The notes under the pieces are model-generated. The model searched no databases and was not told the DNA's origin. It worked only from the letters and a program-made list of their open reading frames with translations. From Pelagicoccus albus (GTDB taxonomy: Bacteria; Verrucomicrobiota; Verrucomicrobiia; Opitutales; Opitutaceae): a stretch of DNA of 64,000 nt. Below, piece by piece: positions 1 to 8,968 of this stretch. Position 1 is the stretch's first letter; each line of letters begins with the position of its first letter. Where the stretch lies: positions 62,001-126,000 of the forward strand of contig NZ_JACHVC010000013.1 of NCBI RefSeq assembly GCF_014230145.1, written 5' to 3'. Both the position numbers and the translations under genes were made by a program.

Positions 1-450
1 TATCAGCTCAAGGAGTTCGAAACGGTGGACGAGATCCTCGCTGGCTGCGGTTTCCTCAGAGGTCCGATGATGATGGATCCCTTGGCGGTAGGCATGAGAA
101 TGGCCCGCTCTTACGCCAATGGCGATATCGAGGGAGCAAAAAAGGTTTACAAGCGTCAGCTCAAGTGGCTCCGCGGCGAACGCGGCACCTTGCTTTACGC
201 GGTGATGTCTTGGATTTACGTAAAGACTGGCGAGCCCGATGAAGCCCGCCGCGTCTTGGCTAAAGCCAAAGACGCCACCGGATCCGAGGTCTTTGTCCGG
301 AACTGGGAACACCTCTCCAACAACCGCGTGAAGAGCTTCTCCAACGCCGGATTTGGCGACCAGTGGTACAGCCTCCAGCTAGAAACTCCGCCACAGCCGA
401 AACAGCAGCGCATGCGCGGCGCCCACGGCCGCAATCCCCGCGGCTTCTAA
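1..450 (+). CDS. C-terminal part of a TPR-like protein (partial, runs off the left edge)
   Basis: The reading frame is open from base 1, so only the C-terminal 149 residues are present; the GTG at 25 is internal to the frame and is probably not the start. The middle holds a pattern typical of a tetratricopeptide helix pair (LLYAVMSWIYVKTGEPDEAR), preceded by another helical segment ending KKVYKRQLKWLRGERG. The tail is basic and Gly/Arg/Gln-rich (ending HGRNPRGF). TPR segments mediate protein-protein contacts; no catalytic motif is visible. Nothing here identifies the partner or the cell location, because the N-terminus, where a signal peptide or membrane segment would lie, is missing. The downstream gene is convergent, with two palindromic repeats between them. 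Confidence 0.6.
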   Translation, partial: YQLKEFETVDEILAGCGFLRGPMMMDPLAVGMRMARSYANGDIEGAKKVYKRQLKWLRGERGTLLYAVMSWIYVKTGEPDEARRVLAKAKDATGSEVFVRNWEHLSNNRVKSFSNAGFGDQWYSLQLETPPQPKQQRMRGAHGRNPRGF

Positions 451-483
451 GATCCGGTAGGAGCGTGCTAGCACGTGATCAGG

Positions 484-510
484 TAGGGTGCGACCGCCGC
501 GTCGCACCTA
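484..510. repeat. Dispersed palindromic repeat, copy 1
   Basis: GGTGCGAC (487-494) and GTCGCACC (501-508) form an 8-bp perfect stem around a 6-nt GC loop. The same element, with a shared CATTGCAGGATCA linker, recurs about 40 bp downstream and again near 18.55 kb. It looks like a REP-like intergenic element. Confidence 0.75.
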
Positions 511-525
511 ACATTGCAGGATCAG

Positions 526-553
526 GTAGGGTGCGACCGCCGTGTCGCACCTA
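526..553. repeat. Dispersed palindromic repeat, copy 2 (tandem with copy 1)
   Basis: This has the same palindrome as copy 1 with one loop change (CGCCGT instead of CGCCGC). Its last bases, CTA at 551-553, are the reverse complement of the TAG stop of the minus-strand oxidoreductase gene, so the repeat sits exactly at that gene's 3' end. Confidence 0.75.
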
Positions 554-1525
554 GTCGATCTCGAGTGCGATGGCGCCGTTTCGCTCTTCGGATTCCACTC
601 GATGGTGGGCTTCCGCGACTTCCTCCATGGGGTAGATCGTATCAACGAGCGAGGTAATGCTTCCGGCTTCGACCAGCGCCTTTAGTTCCGCGAGCTCGGC
701 TGGAGACTCCGCAGCGAAAGCGGTGTAGATCGGATGCTTCGAGTAGAGGCGATTGAAAAGCGACTTCATCAGGACGGAAAACTTCGGGTTTCCGCTGGCG
801 TAGCGTCCGCCGGGAGTGAGCACGCTGAGACACTGCCTAAGTTTGCTGCTTACGACCATGTCAAGCATCGCGTCGTAGCGCGTGCTTTCTTGGGTGAAGT
901 CGGTTTGGGCATAGTCGATGAAATGGTCCGCACCCGCTTGCTCAATGACGCTTCGCTTGCTGGCTTTGTCGACGACGGTCACCTCCGCTCCGCGTGCTTT
1001 GGCGATCTGGATGGCAAAGAGACCGATGCTGCCTCCGCCTCCATTTATGAGTAGATGCTCACCCTTGGCCGGATTCAGCTTGTTTATGAAGTGCAGGGCA
1101 TTTAATCCGCCGAGCGGAATGCTGGCAGCCTCCGCGAAGGAGATGTTGTTGGGATTGGACTCGATCGTGTAGTTGCGAGGCAATGACAGGAATTGGGCAT
1201 AGGCACCGAAACGCATTCCTGCACAGCCAAAGACGCAGTCTCCCTTTTTGAAACGTGAGTCGGCAGGCTCCTCCGAAACGATTTCCCCCGAGAAATAGCC
1301 ACCCAGGATCGGGTTCCGTGGAGCTCGGATGCCCAAGGCCAGCCGCAGTGGCAATGAAAACCATTTTACGGCGAATCGGAAAGAACGCATCTCGCAGTCC
1401 GCCTTGGTAACCTCAACCGCCCGTACCCGAACGAGCAGGTGCCCCTCCTTCTGAACAGGATCGGGAACCTGTTCGACGGACAGATTCTCCGGAGGACCGT
1501 ATTTGCGAAGAGTGACAGCTTTCAT
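551..1525 (-). CDS. Zinc-less MDR-family (quinone oxidoreductase-like) NAD(P)-dependent oxidoreductase
   Basis: About 324 residues, a normal length for the family. The N-terminal GroES-like fold begins MKAVTLRKYGPPENL. The cofactor motif of the Rossmann domain is visible (GEHLLINGGGGSIGLFAIQIAK), followed by the acidic VVDKASK turn and HFIDYAQ. Members transfer hydride between NADPH and a small carbonyl, quinone or enone in the cytoplasm; the substrate cannot be read from sequence. The start was placed at 1525 because family members begin at MKA; an in-frame ATG at 1585 would add 20 non-conserved residues. The cysteine pattern of a structural zinc site is absent, consistent with the zinc-independent subgroup. 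It is monocistronic and ends inside a palindromic repeat. Confidence 0.85.
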   Translation of the reverse strand: MKAVTLRKYGPPENLSVEQVPDPVQKEGHLLVRVRAVEVTKADCEMRSFRFAVKWFSLPLRLALGIRAPRNPILGGYFSGEIVSEEPADSRFKKGDCVFGCAGMRFGAYAQFLSLPRNYTIESNPNNISFAEAASIPLGGLNALHFINKLNPAKGEHLLINGGGGSIGLFAIQIAKARGAEVTVVDKASKRSVIEQAGADHFIDYAQTDFTQESTRYDAMLDMVVSSKLRQCLSVLTPGGRYASGNPKFSVLMKSLFNRLYSKHPIYTAFAAESPAELAELKALVEAGSITSLVDTIYPMEEVAEAHHRVESEERNGAIALEID

Positions 1526-1753
1526 TTGTTCAGGGAAAGGATTGTGCGGCTCCGACCGCCTAGGCTTGGATCTTTGGCTTTGCATGCTGCTAGCAGGAAT
1601 TAAACCGTGCTAGATGGTGGCGCTTGCCTTTGGGGGAGTCGGGATAGTTACGGTCGGCGACCTGGCCACGAAAAAGTCCGCTGCTGATACCTGAGAATGT
1701 TATTGATTCCAAAGCTCCTTAAACATGTCAGTGCTTGAGTGGAGTGAGGATCG

Positions 1754-1794
1754 AAAAAACATCTCCGACCTCTGTTAGGGTGCTCCGATGTTTT
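1754..1794 (-). terminator. Probable Rho-independent terminator of the lyase-like gene
   Basis: Reading the minus strand, AAAACATC overlaps the TAA stop of the upstream gene and pairs with GATGTTTT, which runs into six T residues. An inner GC-rich segment can pair partially. Stem and T-run sit directly after the stop. Confidence 0.5.
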
Positions 1795-2680
1795 AGTCCT
1801 GTACAGCGTAGGGGCCAACGCGTTTGGTGGATAGAACGAGCCCATCGAAGAGAGCGAAGCTGTCTACGCTTGGGGCCCATTCGGGAGTATTTCCGCCGTG
1901 AAATGTGGAGAAGTAGAGGCCGCCGATTTTGCCATGGTCGTTTTCGATATCCCAGAAACGCATGTCTTGGATGCTGAGCCTTTCTTCGCCATTTATCCAA
2001 ACTTTCAATACGCCATCATCTTGGCCGGGAGTTCCTATGTCGACGTATTGCTCCATGCAGATCCATTGTCCGGATTTGGCGGTGAAGCCGGTTTCGATAT
2101 CCTGTCCCCATTTATCTTCACCCCATTTCCCGTTTTTGCTCTTTGGCAGATAGGCGTAAACGACGAGTTCGCCGCCTTGCCGCCACATGAAGCGCAAGGT
2201 CCAGCCGTTGGTTCCGTCCGGTTGGTTGCCTCCGGATCTACTCCAAGAGTCGGCTCCTCCCATTAGGCCGGGCAGCTTGCCCCCGAGTCGGAAGTCGAAA
2301 CCTTGCTCGAATTTAACATAGTAGCGGAGGTAGAGGCTTCGATGGTAGGGCTGCTCGATGTTGTCGATATCGTCCAGAACGATGGGGAATTGGGTTCCAC
2401 TTTGCGAGGGGCCGACAGCGTCTCGGGGGTAGGTGACGCGCAAGGCTTTCCCAGTATCGATAGTTGATTCCGCGAGTGAGAGCGTTTCGCCACGGTTGAC
2501 CCATTGTAACCCCCAAGCCTTTTCCCATTCCGGGGTATTGAAAGCGTCATCAAATCCTCCGTAGAAAATCACGTCGTCACGCGCTTGTAGTAGCGGCTCA
2601 GCGTAATTCACGTCTCCCCCTGCGGCTATGCTGAGCTTTACTAGTAGTAAGAATACGAATACTGATAGGATGGCTCTCAT
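1793..2680 (-). CDS. Secreted polysaccharide lyase-like protein (PL14-type beta-jelly-roll)
   Basis: About 295 residues with a cleavable signal peptide (MRAILSVFVFLLLVKLSIAAGG). The start at 2680 is preceded by a good Shine-Dalgarno sequence (GAGGAA, 5 nt spacing); an upstream in-frame start would bury the signal peptide. The body shows motifs typical of PL14/alginate-lyase-like jelly rolls: RYYVKFEQGFDF, GGKLPGLMGG, GWTLRFMWR, VVYAYLP, LKVWINGEERL and a terminal FALFDGLVLS strand. Such enzymes cleave uronic-acid-containing polysaccharides by beta-elimination in the periplasm or outside the cell. Family assignment rests on motifs only; the exact polymer (alginate, glucuronan or other) is unknown. 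A non-catalytic concanavalin-like binding protein is the alternative. It stands alone and ends at a hairpin with a T-run. Confidence 0.7.
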   Translation of the reverse strand: MRAILSVFVFLLLVKLSIAAGGDVNYAEPLLQARDDVIFYGGFDDAFNTPEWEKAWGLQWVNRGETLSLAESTIDTGKALRVTYPRDAVGPSQSGTQFPIVLDDIDNIEQPYHRSLYLRYYVKFEQGFDFRLGGKLPGLMGGADSWSRSGGNQPDGTNGWTLRFMWRQGGELVVYAYLPKSKNGKWGEDKWGQDIETGFTAKSGQWICMEQYVDIGTPGQDDGVLKVWINGEERLSIQDMRFWDIENDHGKIGGLYFSTFHGGNTPEWAPSVDSFALFDGLVLSTKRVGPYAVQD

Positions 2681-3132
2681 GGGGTTCCTCGGTTTTACGG
2701 TGTATCCTGTGCCTTGTAACTGTCTACGTAGGTTACCCATTTCTGCAAAGCAAATGAGCTTTGATAGGGTGGACGCCTGCCAGATCAAATTTGGGCTAGA
2801 GCTTATAAGGAGGGCTTAGCCGTGAGTTAGGTGCTCTTTTTCAAAATGTGAGAGGCTCTATCACTCGAATTCTAGGTCAATCTTACCCTTGAATAGAGGG
2901 GTGTGACGAATGTCGCTCCCGATCTGTTTCGCTGTAAAGGTGGAGGGGAGGTCTCGTAAATGCGGATTTACGCGGGGCTACGGATGCGGCGATCAGGGCA
3001 ATGAGAATCGAAAGGGCAGGCGTTTTGAGGTGATTCCTAGGTAGTTGGCTGTATCCCAGTTCAGCAATCTGTGTTCTGCGCATTTATTCCAGTCGATTTT
3101 TGGAGCGCTGGATTTTGCAGGGGAAAGTACAT
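2681..3132. other. Intergenic stretch without a supported gene
   Basis: About 450 bp between the lyase-like gene and the haloperoxidase terminator. A short minus-strand frame (2883-3083) has a hydrophobic patch (ALSILIALIAASVA), but it lies after about 25 polar residues with no ribosome site, so it is not called. Nothing else was recognised. Confidence 0.5.
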
Positions 3133-3161
3133 GTAGAGCAGCCAATAGTTGGCTGCTCTAC
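3133..3161 (-). terminator. Strong hairpin after the haloperoxidase gene
   Basis: GTAGAGCAGCCAA (3133-3145) and TTGGCTGCTCTAC (3149-3161) form a perfect 13-bp stem with a 3-nt loop, 17 bp beyond the stop of the minus-strand haloperoxidase gene. The following T-tract on that strand is poor (ATGTACTTTCC), so termination may be weak or the hairpin may protect the mRNA end. Confidence 0.6.
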
Positions 3162-3178
3162 TTAAAATTATGAAATAG

Positions 3179-5062
3179 CTAGATCCGTAAGGTGCCTCCT
3201 TCAAAAAGAGGGACATCCAGGTGGAATTGCTCGGGAAAACAAAGCTTCTGTTCTTCAAGTATCCCGATCGCTATCTTTTCACCCATGAGAAGAGATTCTT
3301 TATAATCTGAATAGTAGTGTACTCCTGCCCAATCGCGGCCGATCGAGATATTTGCAGCGAGCTTGTTGAGCTCACCTTCAACGGTGAGTGGAACTGCGAG
3401 GTTCAAAGCTGTGAGTTTTTCACCTGTACTGTCCGCCTCGTAGGCAGTGGTTCCTAGAGAGTGTCCATGATCGAAAAATGCTTTGAGAACTGTCACGCAA
3501 GCACCAGCAACAGTGGCGTGTCCAGCACCGTAGCTAGGATGCATGGGCGAACCTTCGGGGTAAGCCATGGGTAGCAAATAGGATTCGTCTCCGACGCTAG
3601 AGTCTCCTTGGTGAGGGCCGACCGGGTTGCGAGCGGCGTTGTGAGCCTTTACGCGGTCGAGTAGATCGGTCTCTTGTAATCTGTCCACGAGAACTGCAAT
3701 CTCGGGCAGATTGATCTTTCCTGTCATTTGAGCGTGGATACGACCGGCGAGAGCCTCTGGGCGGAGTCGGCGGTGGATATTGAACTTTTGAAAACGAACT
3801 GCTTTTAGAGCGCGGGTCGCGACTTCGCAAACGAGACTTAGAATGTGCGGGCTACCGAAGTGCGCAAATCCCTGTTGTTTGTCGTAGCGGTCATCTCGTT
3901 GATAGGGGATTCCAGGGTCGAAGGGTACTTCGTTTCCGATCAAGATCAGGCAGGCATTCAGATACGCTTGGTAAAGAGCGTCGTAGTGGACATAGGTGGC
4001 GAGGTCTCTGGGAGTAGTAATGAATCTGTAGTCCGGATCGGAAATATAGGTTTCATAACCACGGAAGTCAGCCCCGTTCTGCACATCAAACCAAGATTCC
4101 CATGTAGTTAGGTAGTCGATACAGGGCTTGGCGGTTTTGACTTTTTGGGAAACCTTGAGGGCTCCGTAGGAAATTTCGCCAGTCCCGGGGAAGCGGTCTC
4201 TTCCGTTCGGCTTTCCGTTGATGCCTTTATTGCCTGCGAGCAGGAATTGGGAGAGATAAGGGCCCTCTAGGTCACCCTTGGTTAATCCGCGAAATAGGCC
4301 GATGCCTGTACGTTTGGAGCCGAGGGCAAGTAAGATTTCATCGGCCACCTCAACTGTGACGTGGGAGTCGTTGCAGCTAGGTATGGCTTGTGTACTATCG
4401 CCTCCAGGGATGTTGTTTAGATTCGACAGATGCGTATCACGAAGTAGGGCCTGAAGGTAGACTTCGGCCATTTCAATGGTGAGTTCTGGAGATTCGAGCC
4501 TGGGTGCTGGAGGCATCGTGACTGATTGGGCGTCTGGACCTTCGAGGTCGAAAAGATGTCCCGCTCCGGCACTCTCCCAAGCTCTGACTTTGGTTGCTTC
4601 GTACTTGAAGATACCCTTTGTCGGATCGGCTGGATTCAGCTCATCTCCCTCGCATAGCGGTGGATCGATTACTTCTGGACCGTTCTTGCCGAGGTCGGAT
4701 TTCCAGATATTTTTAAGATCATCGGCTGTTGTTTCGCAACCGATGAGTGTCCTTGTCGGACAGATAGGCTTTTTTTCAAGCTTGCCTCTAGCGGCTGGTC
4801 CCAGCGGAGTCTTCGCAAAGTCCTCGGGATCGCCAGAATCGATACCTTTGACGAAAAGCTCGTAGTCGATAGTGTTTAGAGCGAGTCCGGTTTCGTAGTT
4901 GTGTGGAAGTCCTTTGGTGAAGTTAGCGCTATGCGAAGGTTTTCCATCTATTCTACACGTAACTTCTTCGCCGTTTGATGTGTGTGTTGGGAGAGGGCGA
5001 GACGCAGCTAAGTCGGTAGCTGCGACGCGCGTTTCATTGGATCGTTGGGCACGTGATTTCAT
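3179..5062 (-). CDS. Vanadium-dependent haloperoxidase
   Basis: 627 residues, the size of algal vanadium bromoperoxidases. These oxidise halide with H2O2, giving hypohalite. The C-terminal PAP2-like half holds the vanadate-binding pattern: KFNIHRRLRPE (Lys426, Arg434), HPSYGAGHATVAG (His515 next to vanadate) and SIGRDWAGVHYYSD (Arg576, His582). Spacings K-R 8, H-R 61 and R-H 6 match the Corallina-type enzyme. The usual Ser of the SGH triplet is Ala here (AGH, residue 513). No signal peptide is visible at the N-terminus, which is polar. The gene has its own hairpin downstream and a divergent AT-rich region upstream, so it is probably monocistronic. Halide preference (bromide or iodide) cannot be decided from sequence. 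Confidence 0.9.
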   Translation of the reverse strand: MKSRAQRSNETRVAATDLAASRPLPTHTSNGEEVTCRIDGKPSHSANFTKGLPHNYETGLALNTIDYELFVKGIDSGDPEDFAKTPLGPAARGKLEKKPICPTRTLIGCETTADDLKNIWKSDLGKNGPEVIDPPLCEGDELNPADPTKGIFKYEATKVRAWESAGAGHLFDLEGPDAQSVTMPPAPRLESPELTIEMAEVYLQALLRDTHLSNLNNIPGGDSTQAIPSCNDSHVTVEVADEILLALGSKRTGIGLFRGLTKGDLEGPYLSQFLLAGNKGINGKPNGRDRFPGTGEISYGALKVSQKVKTAKPCIDYLTTWESWFDVQNGADFRGYETYISDPDYRFITTPRDLATYVHYDALYQAYLNACLILIGNEVPFDPGIPYQRDDRYDKQQGFAHFGSPHILSLVCEVATRALKAVRFQKFNIHRRLRPEALAGRIHAQMTGKINLPEIAVLVDRLQETDLLDRVKAHNAARNPVGPHQGDSSVGDESYLLPMAYPEGSPMHPSYGAGHATVAGACVTVLKAFFDHGHSLGTTAYEADSTGEKLTALNLAVPLTVEGELNKLAANISIGRDWAGVHYYSDYKESLLMGEKIAIGILEEQKLCFPEQFHLDVPLFEGGTLRI

Positions 5063-5274
5063 ATTTTGGCTGGTTGGTTCAGGTGTTGAGCTCTGCTAGG
5101 TCCAGAGGTCGAACTGTGTGCCCAGTTAAACGTGACCGATTACGGTTTCTTACAAATTTTCGTATTTCTATATTTAAGGGGTTTGAGAAATAGGATGTTT
5201 TTTGAATTTTAGATATGAATTAAAAAACTGATTTCATTGTAAGGTTCCTGCACTCGGAGCGTTATCTACTGTGA

Positions 5275-6042
5275 ATGAAATTGCCTGAAAATATCATGAA
5301 TATACGAATCCAATTGTTAAATCGATCCTCTGCTTTTGATTTTATGCTAATCGCGAAAGGATTTTTAGTTAGCGTTCTCCTTCCTGTTTGGATGATCGCT
5401 CATCCGATAAAGTCTCATCCAACGGACCCGATGCAAACTGGAGACTCTACCGACCATATTGATCATCAAGTGTTTGAGTGTGTAGAAGCCAGTACGATAG
5501 CGACTTTTAGGAAGGGGAGCGATTTTGTTGAATGTATTTCGGTTCCTTTGGCTGATCCATCAGGAATGAAATACGTGATCGATATTACAACGAATATTGA
5601 GAAACCAATAAGTTTGTACACTCTGGGAGTGCAGGGAAGGAACTTTGAAGTCGAGTTAGAGCAACCCGCTGGAAATTGTACGGTAAAACTGTATTACGCG
5701 ATCGGAAAAAGTGAGTATGATGAATACGTCCTTACTGATCAGGCAGAATGGGAAAAATTTCTGTGCGAGAAGAATGGAAAACTCGACAACTGCCATCCAG
5801 GAAACTCTCCAGTGGGACCAAACCCTCCCGATGAAAAATTCATTTCCTTTATAGAAGTATCTTTGCCTTCGTCTGGCGGAGATGCGAAATTTAGTATGGT
5901 TGCAAAGTCATTCAGGAAGATTCATCGGAGATGCGGCGATCTTGGACTTGGGGGTTGCGGGGAGGCGGAATTTTCGGTTTCCAGTATAAAGACGAATCAC
6001 GACGTCACCCCTCCGCAGCCCCTGTCTGGTGGGCAAAATTAA
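5275..6042 (+). CDS. Orphan exported protein, function unknown
   Basis: 255 residues, not recognised. Residues 22-42 (FDFMLIAKGFLVSVLLPVWM) form one hydrophobic segment after a basic N-terminus, so the protein is either exported or anchored by a single helix. The remainder looks beta-rich and carries several Cys residues (FECVEA, VECISV, GNCTVKL, FLCEKNGKLDNC, RRCGDLGLGGCGEAEF) that could form disulfides outside the cytoplasm. The C-terminus is Pro/Gly-rich. Codon use is clearly more AT-rich than the flanking genes, which suggests recent arrival. The gene is convergent with the kinase gene, whose stop is only 16 bp away. An ATG seven codons downstream is an alternative start. Confidence 0.6.
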   Translation: MKLPENIMNIRIQLLNRSSAFDFMLIAKGFLVSVLLPVWMIAHPIKSHPTDPMQTGDSTDHIDHQVFECVEASTIATFRKGSDFVECISVPLADPSGMKYVIDITTNIEKPISLYTLGVQGRNFEVELEQPAGNCTVKLYYAIGKSEYDEYVLTDQAEWEKFLCEKNGKLDNCHPGNSPVGPNPPDEKFISFIEVSLPSSGGDAKFSMVAKSFRKIHRRCGDLGLGGCGEAEFSVSSIKTNHDVTPPQPLSGGQN

Positions 6043-6058
6043 GATAGAAGCTAAAATC

Positions 6059-8908
6059 TCAATAATCCGCCTTAATTACCCTAACCGGACCCGACTTGCC
6101 TAGTATGGCGAGTCGGGTTACGTCTTTATTGAGGGCGATAGTATGGACGGGGAGCGAATCGGTTACGGGTAACGCTGCCAAGTAGGCTAATTGATCGAGG
6201 GACAAGACATGTATTAGTCCCTCACGACCGCCAACTAACAGTCGATTTTCTAATGGGGAAATCACAAGACATTCTGGGGAAGGAGACCCCGTGCTTTGTT
6301 CGGCGAGGAGATCGCCCGTTTGGGCATCGCGATGCTGGACTTGCCCATTGCTTAGCAAGATATACAAGGTATCATCTACAGCATTATATACTATTTCGGG
6401 CGACAGTGCACCAAGGTCGATGGCCCAACGTTGGCTGTTCAAGTTCAAGTCCCAAAGTGAAAGTGTGCGAAACGAGTCAACTGCCCAAACGAAGGAGCCG
6501 CTATCCTCGGTTTCGATTGAGACAATCGAACTCCAATCGAATGGTAAGTTGAGTTTAGTCACTTGGTTACCCTTGATCCGATAGAGGGATCCTTTACTTG
6601 ATATCGCGAAATCAGCACGATTATTGGGGCTACTAAAAACTCGAAGAAAGGCTCCTTCCTGGATTATGGACCCCTCTCCTGACTTCGTATCCTCGAGAAG
6701 GACTATGCCATCTGAGCTGAGGGCGATTTCGGTACCATCTGCTTTTTCCAAGAAATCAAAAACGCCTGGTTTGGTCGTCTCGAGTGCGAGCGTATCAGAA
6801 TTCAGGATGGCGCATTCTTTCTCACCCGAGCGCACTGCGATACGACCATCATGGGTAAATGCGAGGAGTTCATATTTGCCGTGAGCATTCCATGCCTGAA
6901 ATCTGGCTTGTTTTTGTTCGATGTTATTCAGGGGCCAAATTCGTATTTCGCCATCCTCACTGCCGGTGATGAACACGGTCCCCGTTGAAGTAACACTCGT
7001 GATATCGGAGGCGTGGCCTGCAAGGATGGTGTTCTTGTCGGAATGACGAAAGGTTGCTTTCTCGGCGTGAACTATTATCTCGGCTCCGTCAGGTAAGATC
7101 ACTCGATGACTTGTCAACGCAGGGAAAGGAGACGACTTGTCGGGTTCAAATTGCTTTTCGTTGGATTTGCGGAGCAAAGTACCTTCCTCGGCTAGGCAAA
7201 TCCATGGGCCCGTCTCGTCGAAACCGACAGAGTGCGGCCTATCGGGCAGGTATTGACTCGAAGCCGAGAACTTGGAGTCGGCATGTGTCACCAGAAATTT
7301 GGGTGTCGCCTCAACTAGGGACACCCAAGCTATGATAGTTTCTCCTTTCGTAGATACGGCGGAACGAAAGAGCTGCCATTGGGCGGTGTCTTGGTTGGGA
7401 AGCGCTAAGTTGAGAATTTGTGGTCGGTGCTTTGGGCGAATGCGAACGAGCTTGTTTGATTGACCGTCTATAAGGCCGAAACATGTTTCTGAATGGTCGA
7501 TGCCTAGCGGGCGGAAGCGGCCTTCATCATCGCAAATTATTGAGATTATCGGCTCAGCCTCAATACTCCAAAGGGTAGCTCTGCCGCTAAGGTTTGCTCC
7601 AAACATATGACTACCACTCGGAGTGATTCCACCAAGTTCGCTTACCCCTGAAATGGTAGCAATCTGTTCCAACGTCTCTGTGCTGTATACATTTACGTCA
7701 GTACTGTAGTCATGGACGGCGAAGAGCTGTCCATCGGATGTCGAATCCAATTTCATGATACGAGGACCTTTCGGACGGAAAAGCGTCGAACCAGTGCCTT
7801 GTGCTAGCATGTTGAGTGCCCTCCATTCGAAGCCATCGGAGGATGCTTTTCGTAGCTCTTTACCGAGTCTGAGTCGATTTCGGGCGAAACCGAGGTCTCC
7901 TTGGGCAATGGATGATCTGGCCTGTGTTAGGGCGGCGGCATACTGGAGAAGTTTCTCGGATGCGTTCGCCCGCCGTCTTTCAAGAAATGCTCCGCTGACG
8001 GCGATCGTGGCGACAACAGCCAAAAGCGTAATCCATTTGGCCGCTGTCTTTAGACTCTTCTCTGCGAAGTTCAGCCGTCTCAGGGATTTGCCTGCTTGGA
8101 TTAAGTGCAAGGCGTCTAGCAAGTCGGCTGCGTCGGCGTAACGTTTCTCCATTCTTGGGTCGCATGTCTTCAGTAGGACTTCGTTGAATTCGAGGAGTAG
8201 GGATTGTTCCGGATGACTCGAGAGTTTATCCGGCAGCATCGGGAAGCGTTTTCGATCCAGACCGGTCGCTATTTCGTAGAGTACTTTCCCCAACGCAAAC
8301 AGATCCGCTTGTGGAGAGCCTGGTCCTTCGGGAGCTAGGTATCCTTCCGTTCCGACTATACTCAACTCTTGGCTGGACTGAGCCACGAGTCCGATATCCG
8401 CAAGTTTAGGTATTCCATTTACGTATACAATATTCGATGGCTTGATGTCGCGGTGGACAAGTCCGTAGCGGTGCAGTGATTTTAAAGCTGTTGCCAGTTG
8501 AATACCAATTCGCAGACAATCGTTTATAGCCAACGTCTGCTTTTTTTCGCTATGTTCTCGGAGGGTTAGTGGCTTGTAGTTTTCCGGTTCGATCTCCTGG
8601 CGCTTGACGATATCATCTGCCAGCTCCATTACATAGTAAAAATAGCTGCCATCATTACTTTTGCCGATATGTAGGACTGCGAGCTGGCTCGTTTCGATGA
8701 GCGAAATTCTAGCGAACTTTTCTAGTCCACGCATTTCTCTCTCGAATGGAACCGAGTCAGGGAAACGGCTTTTGTAGACGACTTTTACAGCACGAAAAAG
8801 TCCAGTAACTCCACGAGCTAGATATACATCGCCATAGCTACCGCTTCCGATTTTTCGAAGCAGAATATAGTCGGGAATCTCAGGACTATCGCCGAGGGGG
8901 TGAGGCAT
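6059..8908 (-). CDS. Membrane-anchored Hanks-type Ser/Thr protein kinase with C-terminal beta-propeller
   Basis: 949 residues. The kinase domain covers about 13-270: glycine loop GSGSYGDVYLA (21-31), lysine in RAVKVV (Lys42), catalytic HRDIKPSN (152-159, Asp154) and metal-binding DIG in place of DFG (171-173). A transmembrane helix follows at about 291-309 (KWITLLAVVATIAVSGAFL). The rest, presumably periplasmic, contains WD40-like repeats, for example GHASDITSVTSTGTVFITGSEDGEIRIWPL. Such proteins sense extracellular or envelope cues and phosphorylate cytoplasmic partners. An ECF sigma factor gene lies 60 bp upstream on the same strand, the usual partner arrangement in Planctomycetes-Verrucomicrobia, so the sigma factor is a plausible substrate or controller. 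The ligand of the propeller is unknown. Confidence 0.88.
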   Translation of the reverse strand: MPHPLGDSPEIPDYILLRKIGSGSYGDVYLARGVTGLFRAVKVVYKSRFPDSVPFEREMRGLEKFARISLIETSQLAVLHIGKSNDGSYFYYVMELADDIVKRQEIEPENYKPLTLREHSEKKQTLAINDCLRIGIQLATALKSLHRYGLVHRDIKPSNIVYVNGIPKLADIGLVAQSSQELSIVGTEGYLAPEGPGSPQADLFALGKVLYEIATGLDRKRFPMLPDKLSSHPEQSLLLEFNEVLLKTCDPRMEKRYADAADLLDALHLIQAGKSLRRLNFAEKSLKTAAKWITLLAVVATIAVSGAFLERRRANASEKLLQYAAALTQARSSIAQGDLGFARNRLRLGKELRKASSDGFEWRALNMLAQGTGSTLFRPKGPRIMKLDSTSDGQLFAVHDYSTDVNVYSTETLEQIATISGVSELGGITPSGSHMFGANLSGRATLWSIEAEPIISIICDDEGRFRPLGIDHSETCFGLIDGQSNKLVRIRPKHRPQILNLALPNQDTAQWQLFRSAVSTKGETIIAWVSLVEATPKFLVTHADSKFSASSQYLPDRPHSVGFDETGPWICLAEEGTLLRKSNEKQFEPDKSSPFPALTSHRVILPDGAEIIVHAEKATFRHSDKNTILAGHASDITSVTSTGTVFITGSEDGEIRIWPLNNIEQKQARFQAWNAHGKYELLAFTHDGRIAVRSGEKECAILNSDTLALETTKPGVFDFLEKADGTEIALSSDGIVLLEDTKSGEGSIIQEGAFLRVFSSPNNRADFAISSKGSLYRIKGNQVTKLNLPFDWSSIVSIETEDSGSFVWAVDSFRTLSLWDLNLNSQRWAIDLGALSPEIVYNAVDDTLYILLSNGQVQHRDAQTGDLLAEQSTGSPSPECLVISPLENRLLVGGREGLIHVLSLDQLAYLAALPVTDSLPVHTIALNKDVTRLAILGKSGPVRVIKADY

Positions 8909-8968
8909 TGCCTTTCAAGAGCAAATGTCGAACCACTTGGGTAGCGACGAGGCAATTATTGCGCTAAA

